Of a DNA stretch of 64,000 bases, positions 35,556 through 46,600 are shown piece after piece. The position numbers and the translations under genes were made by a program. The first letter of the stretch is position 1. Every line of letters begins with the position of its first letter. The stretch covers positions 682,001 to 746,000 of the forward strand of contig JADANN010000034.1 in assembly GCA_018806985.1 (NCBI GenBank). The letters are read 5' to 3'. The notes beneath the pieces were generated by a model. That model saw only the letters and a program-made list of their open reading frames with translations. It was not told where the DNA came from and ran no database searches. Source of the DNA: Angiostrongylus vasorum. Lineage: Eukaryota; Nematoda; Chromadorea; Rhabditida; Metastrongylidae.

Positions 35556-35976
35556 CTTATCAAGACTTATCATAAGCAACTAGTGGTATTCGACGACTAA
35601 AGTGGTTGATTTCATGTGAACGATGGATAGGGGAATTTTTCAGCTAATAATAACATTACCTAGACGAACTGGTTAGGAGGTCGGCAGAGCTAGGGCAATA
35701 TTCTCTCATGGAAACGTGCAGGACTTCGTCCAATAATCCGACGTACGTCATCTCCAAGCAACAACGGTTTGTGGATTAAGCATCACATTCAAGAGAACAA
35801 GGTCGAGGAGCCAATGTTTGTTGCTTGGATGACAAGAATGCTGAGGATGCTTATTATTTATATTACGTAGGCTCAAAGCTCAAAAATTTCCTATCTATCG
35901 TTCACATAAAGTCAAACTCTTTAGTCATCGAATACTAGTAGTTGCTTATGATAAGCCCTGATAAGCAAGAGACGCT
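35556..35976. mobile_element. MITE-like element with about 85-bp inverted ends
   Basis: 35556-35645 and 35888-35976 are inverted copies. For example, CTTATCATAAGCAACTAGTG on the left is matched in inverse by TAGTAGTTGCTTATGATAAG on the right, and AGTCGTCGAATACC (reverse complement) by AGTCATCGAATACT. The spacer of about 240 bp is not coding. No target-site duplication could be fixed, so a non-mobile inverted duplication remains possible. Confidence 0.55.
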
Positions 35977-37289
35977 TCGGCTTGAACTAGTACGCGAGAA
36001 CAATGCTATAGTTTCGGGCATGTTATAATCGGGAACGTGCTGTTCTTGGGCTCGTAAAATTTGAAAATAACGATGTATTGAAACAAGAAAATCGACAGCT
36101 ATCCCACGAAAACACATGGTTGAACACGAGCTCTGGCAGAGAGTGATACTAAGGGTGGAGCAAGCATGAAATGAAAGCAGTTTGCTCACCAGGAGGAGAG
36201 AGCTAGAGCTAGCAAAGCTGGGAAATTATGGAAATCCACTTCATCTAGAAGAAGAAATTATCCAGCTATGTAAATACAAACAGAAATCTCTTTGAAATTT
36301 TCTACGTGTGTCAATTTGGAACGCCTGCGTTGTGCGCCATTGAGTCTGTTCACTGGACTCTTTCGTAGAAAAGAATTCTTGCGGCTTTCAAAACACCAAG
36401 TGCTTAATTTTCTCTGCCATAAACGGAATACGCAGCAAATAAAAAGCGGCCAAATGCTTAATTTGTCTGAATAGCAAGTCATTACTTCGCGAACGTGTTA
36501 AGGCACGTATGTTAAAGATTGAGAAGCTGGTAAAATCTGCGAATGACCGTTCAGAAGGGCTCAAATAGCTCAGTGATCAGATAGAAGGAGAGTTTGAATG
36601 ATGGATGTTGCAGAAAGCTCACGTTCGTTCTTGTTGGTGAAAAATAAAGCTGATCGTGTTTGAAGAACGTGGAAAGCCAATGTTCAATTTACCCGTTCGT
36701 ACACGATCACGAATTTAGTGGCACAACTGATAATGGAAGAAATGGAAGTGAAGAACAGAGATTTCCCCGACTGTACATACTCTCCAATCCAGGGCTGCCT
36801 CGACCGAAGAGCGCACTGAAGGCACTCCACCGAAAAATGTAAGAAAGTTAGTTTGTTTCTAGGTATATCTTGGGCTCTTTTCGTGTTTTCGCCAGCATAT
36901 TATTCATTTGCAAACTGTGAGATGGACTTCTGTCCAAATTCTGAAAACTGCAGATGTTATGTGGATAGGAGGTAATATAGTCACCAATAGGGAGACCCTA
37001 TGTCTTTAAGCAGATCTATATGGATTTTTCATGGGTACTAAAGTATAAAATAGAATTAGCAGCATTTTCCTTTTATACACTGAATGGGAGCACTAGATTA
37101 ACATCCGCCCTCTAGAAGACATCGAGTGAGACTTTCCATTATTCGATCGCTGTTCCACTCCAACTCCTGTTCTGTACACCAGTTCGCATTAGCACCCAGC
37201 AATGAATCCGCTTCAGTACCCTGCACACTGGACCCTCCAGTCCACGGCGTCTTGAAGTGAGAATAGCAGTGAGAGGCGATCAAATCTGT
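35977..37289. other. unrecognised; broken coding-like stretch near 36480-36840
   Basis: On the plus strand, fragments such as KIEKLVKSANDRSEG and PMFNLPVRTRSRI can be read between stops, with charged helical composition. This may be the remains of a host gene or of a retroelement leader. I do not recognise it. No intact reading frame. Confidence 0.25.
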
Positions 37290-37700
37290 GGTTGGACAGA
37301 ATGTCATTTGAAGCGAACAAACCGAGCGCGCTAACGAGATGCCATGGAGAAGGATTCTTTGTTTGTACCTATAACACCAAAACGGTCTCTTCAAACGCTG
37401 ATCTTAACGCACTACTTGAGACCACTGATTACACCGTCAGTTTCTACATGGTTATCCAACAACAGACGAAAAGGAGGATAACCAACATGAGCCGATTAGA
37501 TTAGAGACACTAGATAGGCTAGTTTCATCCGCTTCCTATCAGATCACTTCATGCGAGATTCCACCAGCTCGCTTGGCCATCCTGGAAACCTCGAAACGAA
37601 TTTTCTCTTCACTTCTTTTCACAAAGGAGCCCGTATCTCGATATTTCGAACTGCAAAGTAAACGAATTTGTGATCGCGTTCAGCAAAATCAAGGGTGCTC
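37290..37700 (+). mobile_element. RTE-A endonuclease fragment
   Basis: The reading CTYNTKTVSSNADLNALLE near 37350-37410 matches the start of the RTE endonuclease (family form TYNxRTVxSxADLxALL). It is followed by a QQTKRR segment in the place of the catalytic QETK, so glutamate is replaced by glutamine. EIPPARLAILETS follows near 37558. It is broken by stops after 37504. No RT follows. Confidence 0.65.
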
Positions 37701-37844
37701 CCTCGTGCACCACTTGTGTTTTTGTGTTTGTAACTGAAGCGTTTGCGTTGGGAAATTTCTACAAGATTTTCAAAGTTATTTTCTAGAAAAGGGTAGACCA
37801 CATTGCGACCGTATAAGAAACGCCTAGTCGCGGACTTCAAATTG

Positions 37845-38050
37845 AGCCAAACCCTGCACTAGGCGTGTATAGAGCACAAAGACATAGTGGAAAAGATTTT
37901 GAAGAGGAAGTTACTATATTCGCAGAGCAATCGATGACTGGAAGCAAAACTCTCGAATCATTTAGGATTAATCTCAAGAAGCCAAAAATGTACCTCGGAG
38001 GTAATGCCTCGTTATTACGCGTGATCTCACTCAATACCTCAGATTGATAT
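37845..38050 (+). mobile_element. Penelope-like element, 3' coding fragment
   Basis: Reads HRAQRHSGKDFEEEVTIFAE, then TLESFRINLKKPKM, and stops after ISLNTSD at about 38047. It aligns with the end of the GIY-YIG region of the PLE at 61465-62172 (HRMQKHNGEDFEVGVTILTQ). Divergence suggests a separate, older PLE lineage. Confidence 0.65.
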
Positions 38051-39530
38051 TCTGACGTTAGAGAGACGCATTACCCATGTATGAGACCTCAACGCGATTT
38101 ATCTCCACGTAGGGCATTCACTGGAAGACTTATCGAAAGCGTGGAATTGCGTAGAGAATCTGTTTCGTTCTCATTGCGATTGATATTTGAGTTTATAGTT
38201 CTACTGTTGCTGTCATGCTTGTGCTTAGCTGATAAGATTGCAGTCAACTGGATCTCTGTATCCTCTAAGTGTGGCTGAGTGTACCGAAACGCCCGTTGCG
38301 GTGAATAAAGGTGCGATAACATTCCCTATGAGGCACAAACCACTCCACAACAGAGCGGAAGACGCATAGTCCGCATAGTTTGTGCTTGTTGTCCTACGTA
38401 TATATCTCCAGACATCTATCTTTGTATTGCTTATGGGTTTACGTTTGGTATCTATCATGTGCAATTTCAGATTAATATGGCTTGGCCCCAATCTCACTTA
38501 TTGAAACGACCTGCGAAATCTTTTGTTTTTTCTTGGTAGCGAACTCACCTTGCCTACACAGTCATATTCTCGCTTCACATCTGCATGAGAGTGCCCGTAA
38601 ATGTTGGAACACTGGTACTGCAGGAGTTGCAGGATTCGTGAGTGAGGCAGCAATGCTCTCTGATAGCATAGCTTTCCCGTGACTCTCTGAGTGATGTTTG
38701 GTCCACTGCAAAGCCGGATTTTGTGGAGTGGGGGAGGGGAGGGGGGAGGGAAGGGCTCGGTCGGCACCCTTTGGGATGCCTGTCGAGGCGACTGGTATTT
38801 GTTGATCTAGGTGCATTTCGGTCTCCTGCGGTATGAAGTAATTCCCCTAACGAACCGAGTACCCATCTACTACGCCCCGCCTATGCATAGCCTACAAATA
38901 CTGCGTTGTATTGTTTAAGGGTTTACTGCAATCGAACATGTGGAATTTCCGCAGTTTGAGATAAATGGAGTTTGACACCGCTCTGGCATATAGAAAAAAC
39001 AGATAAAGCGCACAAAACACGAAAATGCAAAACGAGTATTTCGAAAGTTGGCCTCGTTCTGCCACTTAACCACTGTTCACGCACAACTTATGAACTTTTG
39101 CCCTAACCTATGATTGTGTTTTCTCAAATATCAGTGTCACGTACCATCTAAGAGCCATTGAATGCCTACTTTTTGGTCGTAAATTTTCTTCTAATGGAGT
39201 TGTAGGTCCCAGTGTGATAGTAGGAGGGTTTAAGATCTAGAAGTGCGGCCGAAATGCGCACGTAGGCATCAACAAGATCAAAACAACCGCTTTCCGACGA
39301 GACCTACGCAATATTCGGTATATCCATTTAAAATATTTGAAAGCTGCCTTTACATTTATTCATTTCACATTAAGAAAACAGATTCTCCCACAAACGTTCT
39401 TCCATTCCGAAATTGTAGGAGCTATTTTAGTGGTAAAAAGAAACTCCACAGGATTCCACTTTCCAGTTCTTCTCGTCCATCTGTCGTCAGTTGTTCTCAT
39501 TATGTGACCGCCCCGTCTATAATCCGCTAT
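38051..39530. other. no gene recognised
   Basis: Contains a G-rich run (GGGGGAGGGGAGGGGGGAGG at about 38730-38749). Short open frames only; I see no conserved domain or repeat family. Confidence 0.4.
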
Positions 39531-42450
39531 CGATGGATACTTTTCTAGATGCCGAAGATGGGGGCAAATTGCGAGTATCTGAGCTGCGCAAGCAGGGCTA
39601 GACGTTGTGAGCTCCGACTAAAATTTTAGAAGACATTGTTCGAGCGCTCTATATATGGTGCGAAGCACTCCTTACGTCGCTGAAGTGTCAGCCCACCTCT
39701 CTGAAGCAAAAACAGAGCACTAGGAGGACCGTCGAATCGAAAAGATGAGCGCGGATTTTCGGGTCTTTCAGTTGGACGGTTGCTTCTTTTGAGAGGCCCG
39801 AATGCGGCCTAAGTTGTTCAACTTCTTTTTTATAATTGCTCTTTCCTGTTATTTTTTTTGTCCTTTGATCGCCTAAGGTATACTTTGAGTTGGTCTCTGC
39901 AATCAGAGAACCATCCAGTTTGACTTGTTCGCCTTCACACTATGGGTTTCTCATAAGCTGGGTATTCTTCCGATTGATGCGTAGTCCGATCTAATTTCTT
40001 GCCTCGTTGAGCTCGCTGATCATTATCTCTGTTTCACTGTACTTTCTTGAAAAGAAGACGATATCGTCACAAAACGAAGGTTTGATAGCAATATTCCATC
40101 AATACATACGCCTTTCTCATCCTAGTCGAGTGAATTCATTATCCACTGCGGTGCTGCACTGAACACCTTTGGCGATATTGTGCCGCCCTGCTGAACCCCA
40201 TTTTCTATGGTTATGATAACAGGCCGATAGAAAAGCTGAGTTTTCGCAGTGCGGTTCCTATAACAGTCACACAGATTTCTTTCGTAGGACGGATCCACTG
40301 CTTGGTCGACGAGCGGATTACATTTGGTTCGTCACTCTCAAGCGCTTTTCATAATCGATAAAGGTTATGACCAGGGGTAGATGATATTCCCGACAAACTT
40401 CAATGACCCCTGGGCGCAGTTTGGATGCAGTCCATGCAGCAAAATCCTCGTTGAAATCCTGCTTGTTACACTGGGTGTGCCCCATCCCATATCTTCGCGC
40501 GACAAGATAACCTTCGTGATGAACTTGTAGAGGACACTCAACGAGAATATTGAACGGCAGTTGCGAAGAATCTTCGGTCACTTTTCTTGGGTAGTATGAC
40601 CATGCGCAACGTTCACCACTGGTCTGGGATCTTTTTCCTTTTGAAGGAAGGCACTCATACGGTTTGCGAAAAGTACATGTAAATTTTGGCCACCAGTTCA
40701 AGGAAGTCGGCAAGGATATCATCGGCTCCGAGATCTGTGCCCTTGTTCTAGCTTTCTATCGTAAGTCGAATGTCCAACGGAAGAACTGCACACGGTTTTT
40801 CCCCCAGCGGGGATTTTATGAATACATGGAATGAGGATTGTGGAACGGAGAAGGTTGGTGTAGAACGTTTCCGATATTAATTCAAACCATGGCGGAAAGT
40901 TTTGGTGATCCCATCTTCATTCAACAGAGCTGAAAGCTGAACATTACAATCAAACAAGCCCCTGAGACATTTTTTCAGACTGCTTCCTTTCTCTGCTGCT
41001 TCCAGTTGTTCCTTTTGTTTGCACCGATGTAGATCTTCCTACAATGCTCTTCTGCAGCCAGCATTAATTAGTAGCCGTATTAAAAGTGTTATGGTAGGAT
41101 CAAGCTTTAGTTCCATTTTCTTCTCGAGCAACTCGTAGTGGTAAGGGAAATACGATCCGATTGCCTTGCTTGAAGATACGAGCCTATTTCGGCACAGCTT
41201 TTCACTTCTTTTTTCAGTCCTTTGATAACCAGCTTGTAGTCTTTAGCCCAGTCCTCCCTTTATCTGCCAGACAGGTCTAGATAGGATGTCGTCCGGAATG
41301 CTCTTGCCATACACAGCTAGACTTTTTTCCTCGTGGTCGACGGCATGAATTCTTTTCCAGCTTACGGCTGAATCGAATCTTTGCATGAAGAACGTTTGTG
41401 ATCGGAAGCAGTAGAAAATGATCGGTATGTGTCAAGTAGTCACCATTTCCTGTTTGTCAAAATATAGGCGATCTCCGCATAAGTCGTGCCATAAGGAGAA
41501 TCCCATGTGCAGCGGCGCTTTTCTTTCCTCTGGAAAAAGGAGTTTCCATGAGAGAGACGTCCTGCCTACAGGGGCCCTGAGAGACGGAATTCGAATTTTC
41601 CGATCTTGTATTCGCTCACGTTGGCCTTTCCTATTCTGGCGTTGAAGTCTGCGACAACAAATTTACAATATGCTTTATCATTCCTGATAACTTCCTCCAA
41701 CTTATAGTAGAACACATCCAATTCGTACTGATTAGATGCAACAGTCGTTGAGTAGCAATGATGATAACGACCTTGTTATGACGCGTCAGCTGAAGGCGTA
41801 GAACCGCTATTCCCTTAGGGAATTCGAGGAGAAAGGATTTCGTGTGAGTCGACGAGATGGAAAGTGGACGGGTGGACGGCAAAGCCTGCTTCACCCACAT
41901 TTCATGAAGGGGCCTTTTCTCTGCGGTTGACAAGGATCCCGTTGTTTAGTTGTCTTATGTCGGTCTTCCCTGACTTTTTTTCTTACAGTGCAATCGCATG
42001 AAATTCGATGCGATCTAGGGGGTTCAAGAAGGGTGTGGAGATCGGCGTCTGTGTAAGCTGTTCTGGCACTATACGTTCAGAGAAAAAACAATCTCCATGG
42101 CGTGTCACGCGTGTGTTCGTCAGATCCGGTTCCAGAGACGCCATGGGTAGCCCGTGATTTTGTGGCCTCTCACCTGTTGTCTCACCGCCTGTCGTCATAG
42201 ACGGGAGCACCCAGTGTGCGGGGTACTGAGGCTGGCCTATTGTTGGATGAACAACTTGTTTGAGCAATCTGATCCTTCCAGGAGTCTTGAATTAACCTTG
42301 CAAAGGCGTATCGAGGTCTTCACTACGATGTGGATCCTAGAGAGGTATCATTTCGGCAACGGACCCAACGTTCGTTCTTCCCAATAGTTAATTCGAAAAC
42401 AATGTTAAAACCGAAATCAATAACGAAGCTAGGAACGGAAAAATTACCAG
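39531..42450 (-). mobile_element. RTE-A LINE, long decayed copy
   Basis: Minus-strand element running from near the 5' end (about 42450) to the 3' end (about 39531, GGATACTT on the plus strand). The endonuclease lies at about 41400-42000 in broken frames. The RT includes VIEVCREYHLPLVITFIDYE at about 40345-40404, a GDTISP-like region near 40180, and CDDIVFFSRK near 40050, where Cys replaces Ala of FADD. The minus-strand open frame 40318-40722 is part of it, not a host gene. Boundaries are approximate. Inactive. Confidence 0.78.
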
Positions 42451-42764
42451 TCGCTCATGGACAATGTAGAGGCTGGACCCCGTAATAACCTATCCTCACA
42501 TGTTGTGAAGACTCTAGCACTCCATCTGCCCAAGTGGCTTGCATGCAACCGTCATCTGTAGCAATGGAGGATAGATGTGAGTGTTGGAGCTGCCGCTAGA
42601 AAAATCTGCCTTCTCCATTCTTCGCTGACATTTTTAATGGTGGCTAACATGGTTTCCCTTGGAAGTTCGTGCTTGGTTATTTCAGGGAGACCACTATGAT
42701 TGCTAAGATATTGCCTTTAATATTTTATCGTCATAAGTGAGGCGACCAGGAATCTTCTTCATAG

Positions 42765-42940
42765 AGGGATCTCATTGTGATCAGTCGCGACGCAACGTGT
42801 CGCGTCCACAGGTGGTGAATACAGTGTTAATTGCGTAGCAAAAGCGACATTTGCTTCCCTGAGAAGCAGATGTATCCAAGGGATGGATTCCCTGTTTTTA
42901 CTTAGCTGATTTAGCACATATCTTTGACGCAAGCTTCCGT
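42765..42940 (+). repeat. RTE-B leader-like segment
   Basis: Matches 22545-22715 in order: GGGATCTC...AGTCGCGA, GGTGG...AAGAATTAATCG-like, AAAAGCGAC, TTTGCTT, CCTGAGA, GGGATGGATTCCCTG and GATTT..GCACATA. Because the 22.5-kb copy sits just before an RTE-B endonuclease, this is probably an orphan 5' leader. The 300 bp before it hold nothing recognised. Confidence 0.5.
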
Positions 42941-43084
42941 GCGGTACATACCGGACCCGAACTGTCCTTCATCGAATTAACATTTTTTAATGAAGAATTC
43001 CATCTCGCAGTAGAAGGAACTAAAATGCGTCTCCATGCAATTGGATTCGCCTAAATGCAAGAAAAATGATCTCATAAAGACCTA

Positions 43085-43690
43085 TTTAAGAAATGGGATG
43101 TTGAAGGCTGTCAGCCCTAATTATTAATTTCAGTCCATTTTTCCTCATTTTTCTTGACGAATTCGTCAAAGCAGCTACACATAGTACACAAAACCACAAC
43201 GGCGATGATTTTAAAGTGACTGGGCCGATCCTAGCGAAGGAATCGAAGACATCAACGCGCAGGACTCTTGAGGAGTTTTGGATAAATTTCAAAAACGAAA
43301 GGATGAACCGGAGAGACGAAAGTCTCATTATCACGCGTGATCTGGCGCCTTATTTCAAAATGATTTTTTGACCGGGGTGGGTCTCGCTCTCCATCCCATG
43401 TGAACTACATGCGGCCAGTCCCACTCGTAACAGCACGGTGAGTAGTCCTTCTGATCAATATGGTGTTTATTTATACGTTTTATCTTCATTGATACTCCAC
43501 TTTTTCTCCACCGAATAATTAAACTATTGTTGTACAAAATACGTCCAGGCTCTGAGGAAGGCGAACTCGCCGAAATATCGGCCATCGACCAACAGCACCG
43601 AGAACAACGGCAACGACAACAACAGCAACAACGACAACGAAGATATATACCAACCTAGCATCAGCTGAAAAACACCAGTTTAGAAGATCA
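43085..43690 (+). mobile_element. Penelope-like element, 3' end with terminal repeat
   Basis: Coding end: HNGDDFKVTGPILAKESKTS near 43195-43255, RTLEEFWINFKNERMNRRDE, then DLAPYFKMIF and a TGA at about 43371. The 3' untranslated part includes the hammerhead-like box (43546-43590) and a CAA/CGA-rich stretch (about 43590-43650) before ACCAACCTAGCATCAGCTG. The reverse transcriptase part is missing. Confidence 0.8.
43546..43590 (+). ncRNA. hammerhead-ribozyme-like core in PLE end
   Basis: GGCT, CTGAGGA (43552-43558), stem II GGCG/CGCC, GAAATATC, GGCC. Stem I pairs GGCT with GGCC (one wobble). Stem III is a two-pair A-U, U-A with no loop, so the motif could close only between two copies. Self-cleavage is inferred from the core, not shown. 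Confidence 0.45.
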
Positions 43691-43856
43691 TATAAACAAA
43701 TATATCGCTTAAGACACTTATTCTTAGATAAACTCATGAAGCCTTTATAACAGCAACAAAGGAAAGACGATATTTCGTCACAAGTACAACATAATGCAGA
43801 TGATAGAGCTTCACTGAAACGATATTGCAAGAGCGGGTTAGTACTGCTCTACAGTA

Positions 43857-45556
43857 CACTCATGACTTTTTTCACATTTGGTACCATAAGAAAATCGTGC
43901 ATATGTCGCTACCAATCTGGCTATAGACTTTGTTTGACGCCATGATCTTCAAGTCGATTTGGACAAAAATAAGCACATGGTCAAACGACCAATTCTGCTC
44001 ATATGTAACCAATTGAGGGCCCTCATGAGGTACGATAAAACACACATTAAACTCCTATCAGGACTACATGTTTAACCATCTCTCCTGGGACACATATTTC
44101 TTTGACAAACTCTTGAAATCGTTATAATTGCTACAAAGACAAGACGATAATTCGTTACGAGTACAACATAATGGAGACGAAAGATTCTCTGGAACGATAT
44201 TGCAAGAGCGGGTCAGTACTGCTCTCATCCAACAGGTGAAAGCAGCAAATGAGAGTGGAGCCAAATGATACAAATACTGCACTTCGGAAACCACTTAGAC
44301 GGAACAATTTTTCAAGCTCAGATATAGAAAAAAAGAAAACTAATGGTTCAAAAATTTCCGCAAGACTTGGTGATAGGTCAACCGTGTGAGGGGCTAGAGC
44401 TCAACTTTAGACTCAACTTTAATATACAATTTGGTGGACTCCACATTGTGATAGTAAGGCACTCTTCAATATTCCAAAACCAATTTTCGACAGCAAAGAA
44501 CGTGAAAATGAAAACGTTTCAGAAAGATAAGCAGGAATCCGTTTTCGCCTCACTGAACTCTTTCATGAAGTATTGTTCAGTCCCTCACAGGAACCCAGGA
44601 ATCATCCGTCAACGTAAAAGATCTGGAGAGCACAAATTGGCATTAAAGACAGTTAATATTAAAGTTGTATAGGTTGGAAATAGAAGTTTAGACATTTGAA
44701 ACTAATGTTGACTAGTCAGCGTGCAGTCTTTCATTGATGATCTAACACGAGGTTGACAAAAATCGTTACTCGACCAAAGTTTCTAGGTCTTCGTCTTCAT
44801 CAGAGCCGATGATCCGAGTTGATGGTCCGAACCTGCTTGTCTTCCCAATGAGGCGTCTTCGGCTTCGTATCCAGTCGTGTTTTCCACAGCAAGGTGCTGA
44901 TTGTTGACAGCAGTGATTGTCTAGTGATCCCTGCCTATTTTCTGAAACGTCCAAAAAATGGTTTTCGAATATTAAAGAAGCCGTAGTATCGCAATCTGGA
45001 GTCCATCAAATTATACATTAATATTGAGTCTAAAGTTAAGTTTTAGCCCCTCACACAGTTGACTTATCACCAAGTCTTGCGGAAATTTTTGATCCATTAG
45101 TTCTCTTTTTTTCTGTACCTGAGCTTGCATATTCCTCCGTCTAAGTGGTTTCCAAAGTGCAGTATTTGTATCATTTGGCTCCACACTCATTTGCTGCTTT
45201 CACCTGTTGGATGAGAGCAGTACTGACCCGCTTTCTTGCAATATCGTTCCAGAGAATCTCTTTCGTCTCCATTATGTCGTACTCGTAACGAATTATCATC
45301 TTGACTTTGTAGCAATTATAACGATTTCAAGAGTTTATCAAAGCATGTAGTCCTGATAGGAGTTTAATGTGTGTTTTATCGTTCCTCATGAGGGCCCTCA
45401 GTTGGTTACATATGAGCAGAATTGATCGTTTGACCATATGCTTATTTTTGTCCAAGTCGACTTGAAGATCATGGCGTCAAACAAAGTCTATAGCCACCAG
45501 ATTGGTAGCGATATGCACGATTTTTTATAGTAGCAAATGTGAAAAAGTCATGAGTG
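43857..45556. repeat. 1.7-kb palindrome, probably PLE-derived
   Basis: The left arm 43857-44541 and right arm 44928-45556 are inverted copies. CACTCATGACTTTTT at 43857 mirrors AAAAAGTCATGAGTG at the far end, and AACGTTTCAGAAAGATAAGC mirrors the inner end. A 385-bp spacer separates them. The 110 bp before it (about 43735-43855) resemble part of the arm (ACAACATAAT.CAGATG, ACGATATTGCAAGAGCGGGT), so the sequence is present three times. It directly follows a PLE end, so it may be PLE 5' sequence. Short open frames inside (44343-44672 and others) have no known domain. Confidence 0.75.
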
Positions 45557-46239
45557 CGGATAGCCTTCAGCACTTCATACTTTGAAAAGGATCTTATATG
45601 GTAATTTTTGTAGAAGTATTTTAGTTTCTTTTACGATGAAAGGGAACGTTTCATCAGAAATCTTAATTCGATGAAGGACAGCTCGGCTTCGGTATCTAAC
45701 CCCACGGAAGCTTACGTAGGTCCTTTCATTGTGGAATCTATCACATTCATTTATTCAGTAAATCTGAATGTGGACAATGGTTCTTTTGCGTTGCTCAATA
45801 GATTTCACAATTTTTCTTAAATGGATTGTATCCGACCGACTTGATTCACTTTTTATGATGACTTCGGGCGCCTTCTGTCCTTTTTACTTTCTTTTCTAGC
45901 ACTCATTATCTTTTCTGTGGCCTTCATTACATGACAACGCCGAAGATTTTTCTTTCTTTTATTGTTGACTGGAAAATGCATAATGTGTGGTGCCGCGTTT
46001 GGCAGCTGTAACAGAAATGGTTTGTTGCATTGAAAGGAGTTATGGAATAGCGATTCAAATATTTTTAGAACGAAACAAAATCATATGTTAAGCGGATCTC
46101 AACAATTCTGACATATAATTCATTTCCTCGCAGCCACCATCGACGAAATCCTTCAGACTTTGCCCATCGATTCGAATGTTGCTCAAAGATTTTCAGTCTT
46201 CCTCATGAATTTCCTCAAACGCTTCCTTTGTGTGTTGGA
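45557..46239. other. no gene recognised
   Basis: AT-rich DNA between the palindrome and small repeat fragments. No feature supported. Confidence 0.4.
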
Positions 46240-46600
46240 GCGACCACCCAGCTGACTCCAGACAAGTTCGGTACCAATTTCGCGACCGCAGACGAAAAGC
46301 CTGTTGCGACAAGTCAGCATTGAGCAGGGTTCTTGCATTTATTGAACGACATCACTGTTAGCAAATTTTTCCATGCTATTTCGATTCCAGTATTGACAAA
46401 ATAATCAGAATAAAGCGAATGGGTTAGGGAATTTTTCAAAAGCATCGAGAATCTAAGTGAAAAGGACTAAGACATGCGAGTTCGTACCCCTACTCTACCA
46501 GCACTTTGCTGCAGTCGTCCTCGTGAGAATTAACAGAATGTTAAGCAAAGGAAAGCCATGTGAGTGGGAATTTTCAAAAAAGGTTCAACATGGTACATCA
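46240..46600. repeat. SINE-core and RTE-B fragments
   Basis: 46252-46290 (CTCCAGACAAGTTCGGTACC then AATTTCGCGACC) is the inverted core shared by families B and C, so a minus-strand SINE fragment. 46497-46600 reads RINRMLSKGKPCEWEF on the plus strand, close to the RTE-B segment INRKLDKGNPCEQAGF at about 24672, so an RT fragment. Confidence 0.45.

Noticed and set aside
38730..38749. G-rich run as a telomere-like or promoter element
   Set aside because: A single run with no TTAGGC units and no adjacent gene.
40318..40722. 134-codon minus-strand open frame as a host gene
   Set aside because: It contains the RTE reverse transcriptase segment VIEVCREYHLPLVITFIDYE and lies in a longer RTE-A copy.
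43590..43650. CRISPR-like or satellite repeat from the CAACAACGACAACG pattern
   Set aside because: No spacer-repeat structure. It is a simple triplet-rich stretch in the 3' part of PLEs, also seen at 52800 and, inverted, at 51000.
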